DNA of 64,000 bases, from the NCBI RefSeq assembly GCF_000374925.1, contig NZ_KB895554.1:1-64000 (forward strand), written 5' to 3'. Origin of the DNA: Arthrobacter sp. 131MFCol6.1 (GTDB taxonomy: Bacteria; Actinomycetota; Actinomycetes; Actinomycetales; Micrococcaceae). Both the position numbers and the translations under genes were made by a program. Shown in pieces: positions 1 to 9,832 of this stretch (within the stretch, counting starts at the first letter, position 1; each line of letters starts with the position of its first letter). The notes below the pieces were generated by a model. The model did not search any database, had not been told where the DNA came from, and worked only from the letters and a program-made list of their open reading frames with translations.

Positions 1-199
1 GTGGTTCCTTGCAGCGCGTGGAGTAAACCCGCGATCCGCCTATGGGCAGCCGGCAACGGCCACGCCCGACATTGCTAGACCAGCGGTAGTCTCCAGCCGA
101 ACACCTCGTCCTGCGGTACTCAATCCGCGCATATCAGTCTGACCGCGCCGTCGCCTTTGACACGCTGACTACCCCGCCAGACCAACCGGCATCCCAAAA

Positions 200-237
200 G
201 GAAGCGGTCCCGGACAACCCAGTCCGGGACCGCTTCC
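200..237. terminator. Strong hairpin, probable terminator
   Basis: A 16-bp perfect stem (GGAAGCGGTCCCGGAC with its complement) closes a 6-nt loop AACCCA. A TTTT tract follows the stem only on the minus-strand reading, while the plus-strand side is GC-rich. It may end a transcript from the gene left of the window, but the orientation is unclear because no minus-strand gene lies to its right. Confidence 0.6.
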
Positions 238-317
238 CCACGCCCTTGACAGACGAACACCACATATCAGGCGGGAGCGGGGCGCGGCCATGCAACACAC
301 AACTTCCATTCAGAAAA

Positions 318-334
318 CTCCCAGAGTCTGGGAG
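318..334 (+). promoter_or_regulatory. Palindrome over the response-regulator leader
   Basis: CTCCCAGAGTCTGGGAG is a perfect 8+1+8 palindrome ending 12 bp before the ATG at 347. Its right arm contains GGGAG, a possible Shine-Dalgarno sequence. It could be an autoregulatory operator for the response regulator or a small hairpin hiding the ribosome-binding site. Which of the two, if either, cannot be decided from sequence. Confidence 0.4.
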
Positions 335-346
335 CATCATGGGAAC

Positions 347-1057
347 ATGAAGAAGAACGGTCCCGAAGCCAAGCTGCTCGTCGTCGATGACGAACCGAAC
401 ATCCGCGAGCTGCTCTCCACGTCCCTGCGCTTCGCTGGTTTCGAAGTCGTCTCGGCCGGCAGCGGACGCGAGGCACTGGCTGCTGCTGAGTTGCACTCCC
501 CCGATCTGGCGGTGCTTGACGTCATGCTGCCGGACATGGACGGCTTCACCGTCACCCGCCGCCTGCGCGCCGCCGGCAAGCACTTCCCCGTCCTGTTCCT
601 CACGGCCAAGGACGACACCGAAGACAAAGTCACCGGCTTGACCGTGGGCGGGGACGATTACGTCACTAAGCCGTTCAGCCTCGACGAGGTGGTGGCCCGC
701 ATCCGCGCCGTACTCCGGCGCACGCAGCCCCAGGTCGACGACGACGCCGTGATCCGGGTCGATGACCTCCAGCTCGACGACGACGCCCACGAGGTCCGCC
801 GCGGCGGCACCGTGATCGAGCTCTCGCCCACGGAATTCAAGCTCCTGCGCTACCTCATGCTCAATCCGAACCGGGTCCTGTCCAAGGCCCAGATCCTCGA
901 CCATGTGTGGGAGTACGACTTCAACGGTGACGCCTCGATCGTGGAGTCCTACATCTCCTATCTGCGCCGCAAGGTGGATATCGATCCCGATGCCCCGGCA
1001 CTGATCCAGACCAAGCGCGGCGTCGGCTACGTTCTGCGGACTGCCGAGAAGCGCTGA
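347..1057 (+). CDS. OmpR-family response regulator
   Basis: A two-domain transcription factor of 236 aa. Receiver domain, residues 8-120: acidic pocket D14/D15, phospho-acceptor D58 in the context LDVMLPDMDG, switch T86 and conserved K108. A winged-helix OmpR/PhoB DNA-binding domain follows (about 135-232), ending in the typical RGVGYVLR. The start at 347 (MKKNGPEAK) is preferred over an in-frame ATG at 290 because homologous proteins begin just before the receiver domain. The kinase gene follows after 2 bp, so the two are one operon and the kinase presumably phosphorylates this protein. The family resembles mycobacterial MprA/TcrA-type regulators; target genes are unknown. Confidence 0.93.
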   Translation: MKKNGPEAKLLVVDDEPNIRELLSTSLRFAGFEVVSAGSGREALAAAELHSPDLAVLDVMLPDMDGFTVTRRLRAAGKHFPVLFLTAKDDTEDKVTGLTVGGDDYVTKPFSLDEVVARIRAVLRRTQPQVDDDAVIRVDDLQLDDDAHEVRRGGTVIELSPTEFKLLRYLMLNPNRVLSKAQILDHVWEYDFNGDASIVESYISYLRRKVDIDPDAPALIQTKRGVGYVLRTAEKR

Positions 1058-1059
1058 CC

Positions 1060-2526
1060 TTGCTGTACCGCTGGAAATCGGCGTCGCTGCGCTCGCAGCT
1101 CGTGGCCATCATGATGGCACTCATGCTGGTGGCACTCACGGCCACCGGGGCGGGCACACTGACGCTGCTGCACAGCTTCCTGCAGGGCCAGGTGGATGAC
1201 AAGCTCCGGGCCGCCGTCGAATCCGCGCGCCAGCAGCAGTCCTTCAGCCAGCTGCAGGAGACCAACTCCACCGTCCCCACCGACTACTCGCTGATGCTCT
1301 TCAGCCCCGGTCTTCCGCCCTACACATTCGGCGGCGACAAGGAATCCCACCCCGCCATCAGCACCTTTTCCTCGGTCGAGGCACGGGAACGCCAGCAGAT
1401 GCCCTTCCAGGTCCGCGGATCCGAGGGCGGCAACTGGCGGGTCGTGGCCGTCAGCGTGGTGGACAACAACAACCGCGGCGCCGTCGTCGTGATCGGGCTG
1501 CCGCTGGATCCCGTGGACTCGGTGATGGAACATGCGGCCCTGGTGGTGGTGGGCGTGGGCCTGCTGACGCTCGTGCTGGCGTTCTTCATCGCCACGTGGA
1601 CCGTCTCGCGGTCCTTCCGGCCGCTGGCCCGGGTGGAGAAGACGGCCGCCGCGATCGCCGCGGGAGACCTGTCCCAGCGTGTGGAAGTGGAGAACCCGGG
1701 CACGGAAGTGGGCCGGCTCGGGAGCTCGCTCAACGCCATGCTCGCGCACATTGAGACCGCCTTCGCCGCCCGGATGGCGTCCGAGGCGCGGATGCGGCGC
1801 TTCGCCGCCGACGCCTCGCACGAACTGCGCACCCCGCTGGTGACCATCCGCGGGTTCTCCGAGCTGTACCGGCATGGGGCGCTGTCCACTCCGGAAGACG
1901 TGGCCACGGCGATGGGGCGGATCGAAAGCGAAGCCAAGCGCATGGGAGCCATGGTGGAAGACCTGCTGCTGCTGGCCAGGATCGATGAACAGCGCCCGCT
2001 GCAGCAGAAACCCGCGGACCTGCTGCTGCTGGCCAACGACGCCGTGGTGGACACCCAGGCCAGCGACCGCAGCCGCACCATCACCCTCACCGGGCTTGAC
2101 GGCGCGGCCCCCGTCGCCGCCCCGGTGCTGGGCGACGAAGCCAAACTGCGCCAGGTGGTCAGCAACCTGGTCGGCAATGCCCTGCGCTACACGCCGGAGG
2201 GCACCCCGGTCGAAATTGGCGTAGGGGTCCGGACCGCACCGGACGGAACACGGCAGTCCGTGATCGAGGTCCGGGACCACGGACCGGGCGTCCCGGATGA
2301 GGAGGCGGCCAGGATTTTCGAGCGCTTCTACCGGGCCGACACCTCCCGGACCAGGGAGACCGGCGGCAGCGGACTTGGCCTGGCGATCGTGGCCGCCATC
2401 GTCGGCTCGCATTCCGGTTCCGTGCGGGTCGGGAAGACCGACGGCGGCGGTGCCACGCTGGTGGTCAGCATCCCGTTCCTGGACGAAAACGCCACGGAAC
2501 GGTCCACAGCAGACTTATCCACATAG
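1060..2526 (+). CDS. Sensor histidine kinase
   Basis: A membrane histidine kinase of 488 aa, beginning with TTG 2 bp after the regulator's stop. TM helix 1 lies at about 13-37, an extracytoplasmic sensor region at 38-158, TM helix 2 at 159-180, and a HAMP linker at 181-233. The phospho-acceptor is H254 in FAADASHELRTPL, which marks a HisKA dimerisation domain. The ATPase domain shows the N box (SNLVGNALRYTP), G1 (DHGPGVPDEE) and G2 (GGSGLGLAIV). The sensor loop has no recognisable ligand domain, so the stimulus is unknown. Similar in layout to actinobacterial TrcS/TcrY kinases. Confidence 0.93.
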   Translation: MLYRWKSASLRSQLVAIMMALMLVALTATGAGTLTLLHSFLQGQVDDKLRAAVESARQQQSFSQLQETNSTVPTDYSLMLFSPGLPPYTFGGDKESHPAISTFSSVEARERQQMPFQVRGSEGGNWRVVAVSVVDNNNRGAVVVIGLPLDPVDSVMEHAALVVVGVGLLTLVLAFFIATWTVSRSFRPLARVEKTAAAIAAGDLSQRVEVENPGTEVGRLGSSLNAMLAHIETAFAARMASEARMRRFAADASHELRTPLVTIRGFSELYRHGALSTPEDVATAMGRIESEAKRMGAMVEDLLLLARIDEQRPLQQKPADLLLLANDAVVDTQASDRSRTITLTGLDGAAPVAAPVLGDEAKLRQVVSNLVGNALRYTPEGTPVEIGVGVRTAPDGTRQSVIEVRDHGPGVPDEEAARIFERFYRADTSRTRETGGSGLGLAIVAAIVGSHSGSVRVGKTDGGGATLVVSIPFLDENATERSTADLST

Positions 2527-2695
2527 GAGCCGACGGCGGTGTCCGGCCGGCGCGCCGCCCGCCTACGCTCGAGGTGTCCGGAAGATCCGGACGAGGCAGC
2601 CGCTCCCCGCCAGCCCTCACCGCAGGCCCACCGCTGACGGTCACCGTGCTCCGCCGGGCCGCGGCCGCCTCCCGAACATTTCGAGAGGCATTTCC

Positions 2696-2983
2696 ATGAG
2701 CATCATCTCCGTCGACACGGAACTCCTCCAGCTGAAGTCCGCCAACGTGCAGGCCACGGTGGAGCGGATCAGCGCGGACGTCCACGCCATGAAACGGGGG
2801 CTGGACGAACTCCAGAGCAGCTGGCGGGGCTCCGCGGCGACCAATTTCCAAACCCTGGTGGCCGAGTGGACGCTGACCCAGGGCAGGGTCGAGGCTTCCC
2901 TGGCGTCCATCAACCTCGCACTGAATTCCGCTGCCGCCACCTATGCGCAGGCGGAACTGGGCAACGCGCAGCGCTTCACGTGA
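2696..2983 (+). CDS. WXG100 family (ESAT-6-like) protein
   Basis: A 95-aa protein with the WXG100 hallmark: a helix-turn-helix with W-R-G at residues 43-45 (SSWRGSAA) and no signal peptide. The start ATG is preceded by GAGAGG. Members of this family leave the cell through type VII (ESX) secretion. No ESX component lies in the window, so this is an orphan copy whose export partner must be elsewhere. It follows the kinase gene by about 170 bp on the same strand; cotranscription is possible but not shown. Confidence 0.85.
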   Translation: MSIISVDTELLQLKSANVQATVERISADVHAMKRGLDELQSSWRGSAATNFQTLVAEWTLTQGRVEASLASINLALNSAAATYAQAELGNAQRFT

Positions 2984-2996
2984 GCCGCACGCGCCC

Positions 2997-4052
2997 TCAG
3001 GCCTCGGGTGTGCCCTGGTGGAAGCGCAGACGCCATTGCGCGCCTTCAAGGACCCACAGGGAGCTGCGCAGGGCTGATCCCTCGCGCGTGTGGCTGCGGT
3101 AGGTCAAGAGCATCGTCTTCTCACCCAGCCGGTCCGCGCCCAGCAGCTCCAGCTCCACTGCTCCGCCCGGGTTGTCCTCGAGTGACATCATCATGGCGTC
3201 GCGGGTCCAGATCCGGCCGGAGCTGCCGATTTCGGTGAAGTCCGGATGGAGCAGGACACCCGTGCGGCCCAGGTCCGCCCGGGTTTCGGGGCGGAGCAGT
3301 TCCCGTTCGAGGGACTCGACGACGGCTTCGGCGCTGGCCTCCGCCAGGTCCACGGCAGGTTCTTCTTCGAGTTCGCTGAAGAGGTCCGGTTCGTCGTAGG
3401 TCCCTGGCGCGCCAAAGAGTTCCTGCTGTCCGGAAGGCGCCGGGGTTGCCTGCGGCCGGGTCGCGGCCTGCGGGGCGGCGGGCTGTGGTGCGGGGGTCTT
3501 GGCGGCCTGCGCGGCCGGTGCGGCCTGCTGGGCTGCCGGCGGCTCCGTGGAGGCCTGCTGGGCTGCCTGCTGCGTCCCGCCCTGCTGCGGCTCGAACCCG
3601 GGGCCCTGGCGGACGGCCACGCCCTGCTGGTACGCCGTGGCCGCTGCCCGGGCGCGGACGTCTGCCGCCTCGTTGAGCTCGTGGCCCGCGTGGCCCCGCA
3701 CCCACTCGAAGGTGTACTTGCGGCCCACGAGCGCCTGGTCGATGTCCTTGAGGAGGTCCACGTTCAGCACCGGCTTGCCGTCGGCTTTGCGCCAGCCTTT
3801 GCGTTTCCAGCCGGGCATCCATTTGGTCACGGCGTTGATGACGTACTGGCTGTCGCAGAGGATCAGCAGGTCTTCCCCGGGCATGTGCGCCGTTGCCCGG
3901 AACAGGTCCAGCACCGCCATCAGTTCGCCCTGGTTGTTCGTGCCGTGGGGCCATCCGCCGGCCCGCCAGCAGTCGTCGTTTACGTACCAGGCCCAGCCGG
4001 CCGGGCCAGGATTTCCTAAGGCCGAACCGTCGGCCGCTGCTGTAATCGTCAC
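2997..4052 (-). CDS. rnhA: Ribonuclease HI with a C-terminal DUF4440-like domain
   Basis: RNase HI cleaves the RNA strand of RNA-DNA hybrids. Residues 1-140 form the catalytic domain, with metal-binding D8 (AADGS), E43 (NNQGELMAV), D67 (LCDSQYV) and D131 (LNEAADV). A linker rich in Ala, Gln and Pro (about 145-230) joins a C-terminal domain (about 240-351) of the SnoaL/DUF4440 type, ending in REGSALRSSLWVLEGAQWRLRFHQ. The GTG at 4052 is chosen because RNase HI normally begins one strand before the first Asp and AGGATAGG precedes it; an ATG at 4085 would add 11 residues. The two-domain form is longer than the usual 150-aa enzyme. Confidence 0.87.
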   Translation of the reverse strand: MTITAAADGSALGNPGPAGWAWYVNDDCWRAGGWPHGTNNQGELMAVLDLFRATAHMPGEDLLILCDSQYVINAVTKWMPGWKRKGWRKADGKPVLNVDLLKDIDQALVGRKYTFEWVRGHAGHELNEAADVRARAAATAYQQGVAVRQGPGFEPQQGGTQQAAQQASTEPPAAQQAAPAAQAAKTPAPQPAAPQAATRPQATPAPSGQQELFGAPGTYDEPDLFSELEEEPAVDLAEASAEAVVESLERELLRPETRADLGRTGVLLHPDFTEIGSSGRIWTRDAMMMSLEDNPGGAVELELLGADRLGEKTMLLTYRSHTREGSALRSSLWVLEGAQWRLRFHQGTPEA

Positions 4053-4122
4053 TGACCTATCCTGCCAGAACCCGCCGACGCCCACCGACGCTCCCTTGGA
4101 CGGGGACCGCGCTCAACGGGCA

Positions 4123-4154
4123 ACGGCGGCCCCACCCGAAGGTGGGACCGCCGT
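4123..4154 (-). terminator. groEL terminator hairpin
   Basis: A 14-bp stem with one mismatch closes a CGAA/TTCG tetraloop 34 bp after the groEL stop codon. No strong U-run follows. It lies between two minus-strand genes and probably ends the groEL message. Confidence 0.7.
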
Positions 4155-4187
4155 CGTCGAACAGCCGGTGATGGCTCGCGCGGGTGG

Positions 4188-5825
<1,638 letters not shown>

Positions 5826-6008
5826 AACGGCAGTAGTCCTTTCGGGACAGTCGTTAAGAATGAACCTTCGCTGTGGTGCCCGCGACGGACGATCCCTACC
5901 CCGCGGCCTCTGTATGCCGCCGGGTCCGGGATCTCACCCCAGCAAAGGTGTTTCTTTAGCTCCTGGACCGGCTGCCCCACTTCGCGGCCGGACGGACCGG
6001 GCGTCGTG

Positions 6009-6052
6009 TTAGCAGTCAGTGCGCTGGAGTGCTAACACAATAATTAGCACTC
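6009..6052 (-). promoter_or_regulatory. CIRCE operator with three half-sites
   Basis: CIRCE, the HrcA binding site, is TTAGCACTC-N9-GAGTGCTAA. On the plus strand TTAGCAGTC (6009-6017), nine bases and GAGTGCTAA (6027-6035) make one near-perfect copy. A third half-site, TTAGCACTC (6044-6052), follows eight bases later, so the middle arm can pair with either side. The array covers the -10 region and predicted transcription start of groEL. Confidence 0.85.
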
Positions 6053-6069
6053 CCCCGGGGAGAGTGCAA
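6041..6069 (-). promoter_or_regulatory. groEL promoter
   Basis: On the minus strand TTGCAC (6069-6064) and TAATTA (6046-6041) are separated by 17 bp, a good housekeeping-sigma promoter. The predicted transcript starts inside the CIRCE array, leaving a leader of about 200 nt before the groEL ATG. The CIRCE position is that of a steric repressor site. Confidence 0.65.
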
Positions 6070-6121
6070 GCAGTGCGCGGCCGGAACCGCACGCCACGCG
6101 GGCACAATACGCTACGAGCGA

Positions 6122-7432
6122 TCAGGCGCCGCTGCTGCTCGCGGCTTCCGTGCCGCTCACCGTGGGCAGGTTGTCCTCGCCGTAGGTGGAGACCATGTAG
6201 TTCGCTTCGGTGATGTCGCCGTGGGAATCAAAGTTGATCCGTCCGGACTGGCCGTCATAGTCCGGACGCTGGCCCGCCCGGAGGACGCCGATGCAGTCCT
6301 GGTAGCTGGTGCACGACTTGCCGGGCGGCTGGCTGCCGGCTGCCGGGGTGCCGCCGGAGACCGCGACGAGGGACGCCGCGATGGAGGTTCCGGCGTCGTC
6401 CTCTGCCGCGGCGGCGGCGACGGCGGCCAGGACGACGGCGTCGTACGTCTCGGCGGCAAACACCATGTCCTTCAGCCCGGGATCGACGGCCACGAGGTCC
6501 GTCTGGAAGGTGGCGGAGGGGAACACGCCGGGCAGGATCCCGCGTGCGCCCTCGAGCGCCCGGGCGCCCAGGCCGGAGCCGTACTTGTTGACGGCTCCGT
6601 CGCTGAGGACCAGTTTCTTGCCGGCGAGGCCGGCGTTGTTCAGCTCGGCGATGGCGCCCTGGGCGCCGTCACGCGAGACCAGGACGACGGCATCGGGGTT
6701 GGCAGCCTTCGCGGCGGCGGCAGCCTGCTGCGCCTGGCCGGGAGTGAACTCCGCGTCGGCCACGACTTCCATCCCGGACTGTTTCGCCGCAGCGCCGACG
6801 GCGGCGGCGACGGCTGTGCCGTAGTCGCCTTCCTCGTGGACCACCGCCAAGGTCTTGGCGCCGCCGTCTTTGACCAGCTTGGCGAGGACGGATGCCTGGG
6901 CGATGTCGGACGCCGAGGTGCGGAAATAGTAGCCGCCGCTCTTGTAGTTGCTGAGCGCGGCGGCGGTGTTGGCCGGGGAGATGACAGTTACCTTGGCGTT
7001 GGCCAGCACGTCGATGGCGGCCGGGGCACGGCTGGAATCGGTCGGGCCGATCACGACGTCGGCCTTGGCGGCAACCAGCGCTTTCGCCTGGGCGGCGGTG
7101 TCCGTGCTGATGGTCTCCGGCAGCAGCTCCACCGGTTTGCCTTTGTGCCCGCCGGCAGCGTTGATCTCCTTGACGGCAAGTTTGGCCGCTGCGAGCTGCG
7201 AGGCGTTGAGGAAGTTCTGCTTGCCCGTGTTGTCCAGGATCAGGCCGATGCGCAGGGTGCCGTCACCGCTCGCGTCGGCGCTGGCCACACGGGCACTGCC
7301 CGCCGGGCCCAGGCAGCCCGTCAGGGCCAGGGCCGCTACTGTGGCCGCCGCCAGGGCGCGGCCCAGCGGCAAAGTTCCTCCGGGGCGCCTCGCCGCGTTC
7401 CGCGGGGCGTTCGTGACGGCAGCCAGTGCCAC
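6122..7432 (-). CDS. Receptor-type ABC substrate-binding lipoprotein
   Basis: A 436-aa extracellular binding protein of the branched-chain amino acid / receptor family (Peripla_BP_6, LivK-like). The signal peptide ends in lipobox LTGC with lipidated C40. The mature protein begins LRIGLILDNTGKQNFLN and has two alternating alpha/beta lobes (VGPTDSSRAPAAIDVLANAKVTVISPANTA is typical). The GTG start overlaps the stop of the upstream cold-shock gene by one base (TAGTG), suggesting coupled translation. No ABC permease or ATPase lies nearby, so the ligand and transporter partner are unknown; a sensory role is possible. Confidence 0.85.
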   Translation of the reverse strand: MALAAVTNAPRNAARRPGGTLPLGRALAAATVAALALTGCLGPAGSARVASADASGDGTLRIGLILDNTGKQNFLNASQLAAAKLAVKEINAAGGHKGKPVELLPETISTDTAAQAKALVAAKADVVIGPTDSSRAPAAIDVLANAKVTVISPANTAAALSNYKSGGYYFRTSASDIAQASVLAKLVKDGGAKTLAVVHEEGDYGTAVAAAVGAAAKQSGMEVVADAEFTPGQAQQAAAAAKAANPDAVVLVSRDGAQGAIAELNNAGLAGKKLVLSDGAVNKYGSGLGARALEGARGILPGVFPSATFQTDLVAVDPGLKDMVFAAETYDAVVLAAVAAAAAEDDAGTSIAASLVAVSGGTPAAGSQPPGKSCTSYQDCIGVLRAGQRPDYDGQSGRINFDSHGDITEANYMVSTYGEDNLPTVSGTEAASSSGA

Positions 7433-7635
7433 TAGGCGGGCCGGACGCTTTCAGCCTGCGGGCCCTTTTCGCCCTCGCCGACTTCCAGTTCCACCCGCTG
7501 GCCCTCGTCCAGGGCGCGGTAGCCTTCCCCGACGATCGCGGACCAGTGCACGAAGACGTCGTTCTCGGAACCGTCCACGGTGATGAAGCCGTAGCCCTTT
7601 TCGGCGTTGAACCATTTGACGGTTCCCAGTGCCAT
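7432..7635 (-). CDS. Cold-shock protein
   Basis: A 67-aa CspA-family nucleic-acid chaperone. The cold-shock fold is shown by GTVKWFNAEKGYGFI (RNP1 at 14-19) and DVFVHWSAI (RNP2). The ATG at 7635 is preferred to one three codons upstream because the family starts MA-GTVKWF. The stop codon overlaps the start of the binding lipoprotein gene by one base, an unusual partner for a csp gene. Confidence 0.92.
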   Translation of the reverse strand: MALGTVKWFNAEKGYGFITVDGSENDVFVHWSAIVGEGYRALDEGQRVELEVGEGEKGPQAESVRPA

Positions 7636-7742
7636 GGTGTCCACACTTTCAGCTAGCTTGCGTGCGGCCCACCTCGATGTGCGCCGCGGACTGCGAAGAG
7701 AAATCCGCAGATACTGTACCCACAGCGTCCCCCAGGAACGCC

Positions 7743-7764
7743 GGCGGCGGGCAGGGCCGCCGCC
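7743..7764. terminator. GC-rich hairpin between the LytR_C and csp genes
   Basis: GGCGGCGG and CCGCCGCC are separated by GCAGGG, making an 8-bp stem. It lies 31 bp past the LytR_C stop, between two minus-strand genes. There is no U-tract on that strand, so termination is only a guess. Confidence 0.4.
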
Positions 7765-7794
7765 TAATAGTTATTCAGGCGTAACCGGATTTGG

Positions 7795-8433
7795 CTACTG
7801 GTAGCCCGGTCCGAGCACGACGACAAGGGGCATGTTGAACTCGGCGGAGTCCACGAGGGTGTCGATGCCGAGGAGGGTTCCGAGTGCCTCCGCGTTGTCC
7901 TTCTGCTCGACGCCGCTGTAGAAGATCACCGACGTCTGCTGCGGGACACCGCCCCAGTTGCCTGCCTCGCCCAGGACCCAGCCGTCGGAGGTGACGGTGC
8001 CGCCGACCCGGGTGGCCAGGCCGGCGGTGGTGGTCGCGTTGTAGACCGTCACCGGCTGCGTCTTGTCCACGGCTGCGGCTGTGGCGCTGGGCGTCGCTGA
8101 AGGCGATGCCGCCGGCGCCGCGGCGGATTCCGTGCCGGCCGGCTCCGGGCTCGTCGGCGCGGGGCTGGGGCTCACGGGGCTCGAGGCGGACGCGCTGCTG
8201 CCGGCAGAGGCGGAAGCGCTGTCTCCGGCGGTCACGGCCGCGGCCTGGCCTGCGGAGAAGCCGAGCTTCGGCAGGATCAGGAAGGCCACCAGGCCGATCG
8301 CCAGGGCTACGCAGCCGGCTGCCAAGATGGGCGCCAGACTCCGGCGCCGTGATGCTGCGACGGCCCGGTGGACTCCCTGCCGGGTAGAGGTCTCCGGGAC
8401 CCGATCAAATTCATCCCGAGCGTATTTGGTCAT
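7795..8433 (-). CDS. LytR_C-domain membrane protein
   Basis: A 212-aa single-pass membrane protein. One TM helix lies at about 33-54, followed by a Ser/Ala/Pro-rich linker (60-118) and a C-terminal LytR_C domain (122-212: QPVTVYNATTTAGLATRVGGTV...). This domain is found at the C-terminus of LytR-CpsA-Psr cell-wall ligases, but here it stands alone without the catalytic LCP domain. The topology places it outside the membrane. The DUF3263 gene lies 93 bp upstream on the same strand, a pairing I recall as conserved in actinobacteria. The exact function is unknown. Confidence 0.8.
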   Translation of the reverse strand: MTKYARDEFDRVPETSTRQGVHRAVAASRRRSLAPILAAGCVALAIGLVAFLILPKLGFSAGQAAAVTAGDSASASAGSSASASSPVSPSPAPTSPEPAGTESAAAPAASPSATPSATAAAVDKTQPVTVYNATTTAGLATRVGGTVTSDGWVLGEAGNWGGVPQQTSVIFYSGVEQKDNAEALGTLLGIDTLVDSAEFNMPLVVVLGPGYQ

Positions 8434-8526
8434 GGTAAAACGACGTCCTTGCTGATTTCATACGGGGTGCCCGAGGCCGGAACGGACGCAACAGGACTTG
8501 CGCATCCGGCTGCTCGTGACGCGACT

Positions 8527-8868
8527 TTACGAATCTGTTCCCAGACGACGGGCAGTGCGGGCACGTTGGCGTGATGTACGTAGTCTACGCAATCTCTTGA
8601 CCAGCATGGGATCGTGGGCCAGCGCATCCTCGGTATCGATGAGGGCATTGAGGATCTGGTAGTAGTGCGTGGCGGACAGATCGAACAGCTCGCGGATGGC
8701 TTGTTCCTTGGCTCCCGCGTACTTCCACCATTGCCGCTCCAAGGCCAGCATCTGTTGGTCGCGGGCGCTCAGCGCAGACTCCGCGGACACCCCGTCCAGG
8801 CCCGCACCGGCGGTGGGGAAGACAGCAGAATCCCCCGCGAGCACGTACTCTTGCGCTGTTTCGGCCAC
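8527..8868 (-). CDS. DUF3263 protein, putative DNA-binding
   Basis: A 113-aa protein with the DUF3263 core LSARDQQMLALERQWWKYAGAKEQAIRELFDLSATHYYQILNALI, a helix-turn-helix-like fold, and a basic tail (KRLRRLRTSRQRARTARRLG). I place the start at GTG 8868 because AGGGAG sits 6 bp before it and the frame upstream is not conserved-looking. It is divergent from the uracil-DNA glycosylase gene and probably cotranscribed with the LytR_C gene. A transcription-factor role is inferred from the fold only. Confidence 0.78.
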   Translation of the reverse strand: MAETAQEYVLAGDSAVFPTAGAGLDGVSAESALSARDQQMLALERQWWKYAGAKEQAIRELFDLSATHYYQILNALIDTEDALAHDPMLVKRLRRLRTSRQRARTARRLGTDS

Positions 8869-8974
8869 GACACACTCCCTGGCTGGATCCGGTAAAAAGT
8901 CAGTCCCCATGCTACGGCCGAATGACAGGGTTGTCATTCGGGCCGGCGCCGAAACGGACGGCAGCTGGGGAAGA

Positions 8975-9781
8975 ATGGGTGCTGTGTTTGATTCCGAGTT
9001 TGACTCCGCCAGTGAACCCGACGCTTTGTTCGAGCTGGAGCCCGCAGCCGCCGACGCCCTGAGCTTCGCGGACCTGGCCCGCCGGCCGCTGGACGCGCTG
9101 GTTGCTCCGGACTGGGCGGAGACGCTGGCGCCGGTGGAGGCGCAGTTGCGCGAAGCCCTGGCCTTTGTCGCGGGTGAAGTGGCCGCCGGGCATGGCGTGT
9201 TGCCCCCGCCGGCGAACCTGCTGCGGGCTTTCCGGCAGCCGCTGGCCGGAGTCCGGGTGCTGGTGGTGGGCCAGGACCCGTATCCGACGCCGGGGCACGC
9301 CGTGGGGCTGTCCTTCGCCGTGGACGGCGCCACCCGGCCGATCCCCCGCAGCCTGGCAAACATCTACAAGGAACTTCAGACCGATCTCGGCTTCCCCCCG
9401 CGCGTCCACGGGGACCTCAGCCGCTGGGCGGAGCAGGGCGTACTGCTGCTCAACAGGGTGCTCAGCGTCCGTGCCGGGGCGGCAGGCTCGCACCGGAACA
9501 AGGGCTGGGAGGCCGTTACGGCGGCGGCCATCCGGGCAGTCGCCGACCGCGCCTCCGCCTCTGGTACGGGCCATGCCCCGCTGGTGGCGATCCTGTGGGG
9601 GAAGGATGCCGAGTCGGTGCGGCCGTTGCTGGGGTCCGCCGCCGTGATCACCAGTGCCCACCCCAGCCCGCTCTCGGCCTCGCGGGGCTTCTTCGGGTCC
9701 CGGCCGTTCAGCCGGGCCAACGCCCTGCTGCTGGAACAGGGCAACGGGACGGTCGATTGGGAACTGCCGCCGCTGCCGTAA
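8975..9781 (+). CDS. ung: Uracil-DNA glycosylase, family 1
   Basis: Removes uracil from DNA to start base-excision repair. The protein is 268 aa. The water-activating loop GQDPYPTPGHAVGLSF carries catalytic D101, and the minor-groove loop is HPSPLSASRGFFGSRPFS. The central LLLNRVLSVRAGAAGSHRNKGWE is also typical. The ATG at 8975 follows GGGGAAGA; about 35 extra N-terminal residues precede the first helix compared with E. coli Ung. It is transcribed away from the DUF3263 gene. Confidence 0.92.
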   Translation: MGAVFDSEFDSASEPDALFELEPAAADALSFADLARRPLDALVAPDWAETLAPVEAQLREALAFVAGEVAAGHGVLPPPANLLRAFRQPLAGVRVLVVGQDPYPTPGHAVGLSFAVDGATRPIPRSLANIYKELQTDLGFPPRVHGDLSRWAEQGVLLLNRVLSVRAGAAGSHRNKGWEAVTAAAIRAVADRASASGTGHAPLVAILWGKDAESVRPLLGSAAVITSAHPSPLSASRGFFGSRPFSRANALLLEQGNGTVDWELPPLP

Positions 9782-9813
9782 CAGGCCTCCGCGCAAAGCT
9801 CCCGGCGGGGGTT

Positions 9814-9832
9814 CTTGGTTAGGCTTAGCTGC
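9814..9832 (+). promoter_or_regulatory. DtxR/IdeR iron-box-like site
   Basis: CTTGGTTAGGCTTAGCTGC matches the 19-bp actinobacterial iron-box consensus (TTAGGTTAGGCTAACCTAA) at 13 positions, including the core GGTTAGGCT. It directly abuts the ATG of the siderophore-interacting protein gene. It would allow repression when iron is plentiful. Confidence 0.55.

Larger units (their letters stand above)
1..346. other. Intergenic region before the two-component system
   Basis: I see no convincing gene in these 346 bases. The stretch holds a perfect 16-bp inverted repeat at 200-237 (annotated separately), a TTGACA hexamer at 246-251 without a well-spaced -10 box, and a 17-bp palindrome at 318-334. 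The open frames that cross it on the minus strand continue antisense through the response-regulator gene and look like high-GC shadows. Confidence 0.6.

Noticed and set aside
134..904. Minus-strand frame opposite the response regulator
   Set aside because: It is antisense to a clear OmpR-type regulator and has no recognisable domain.
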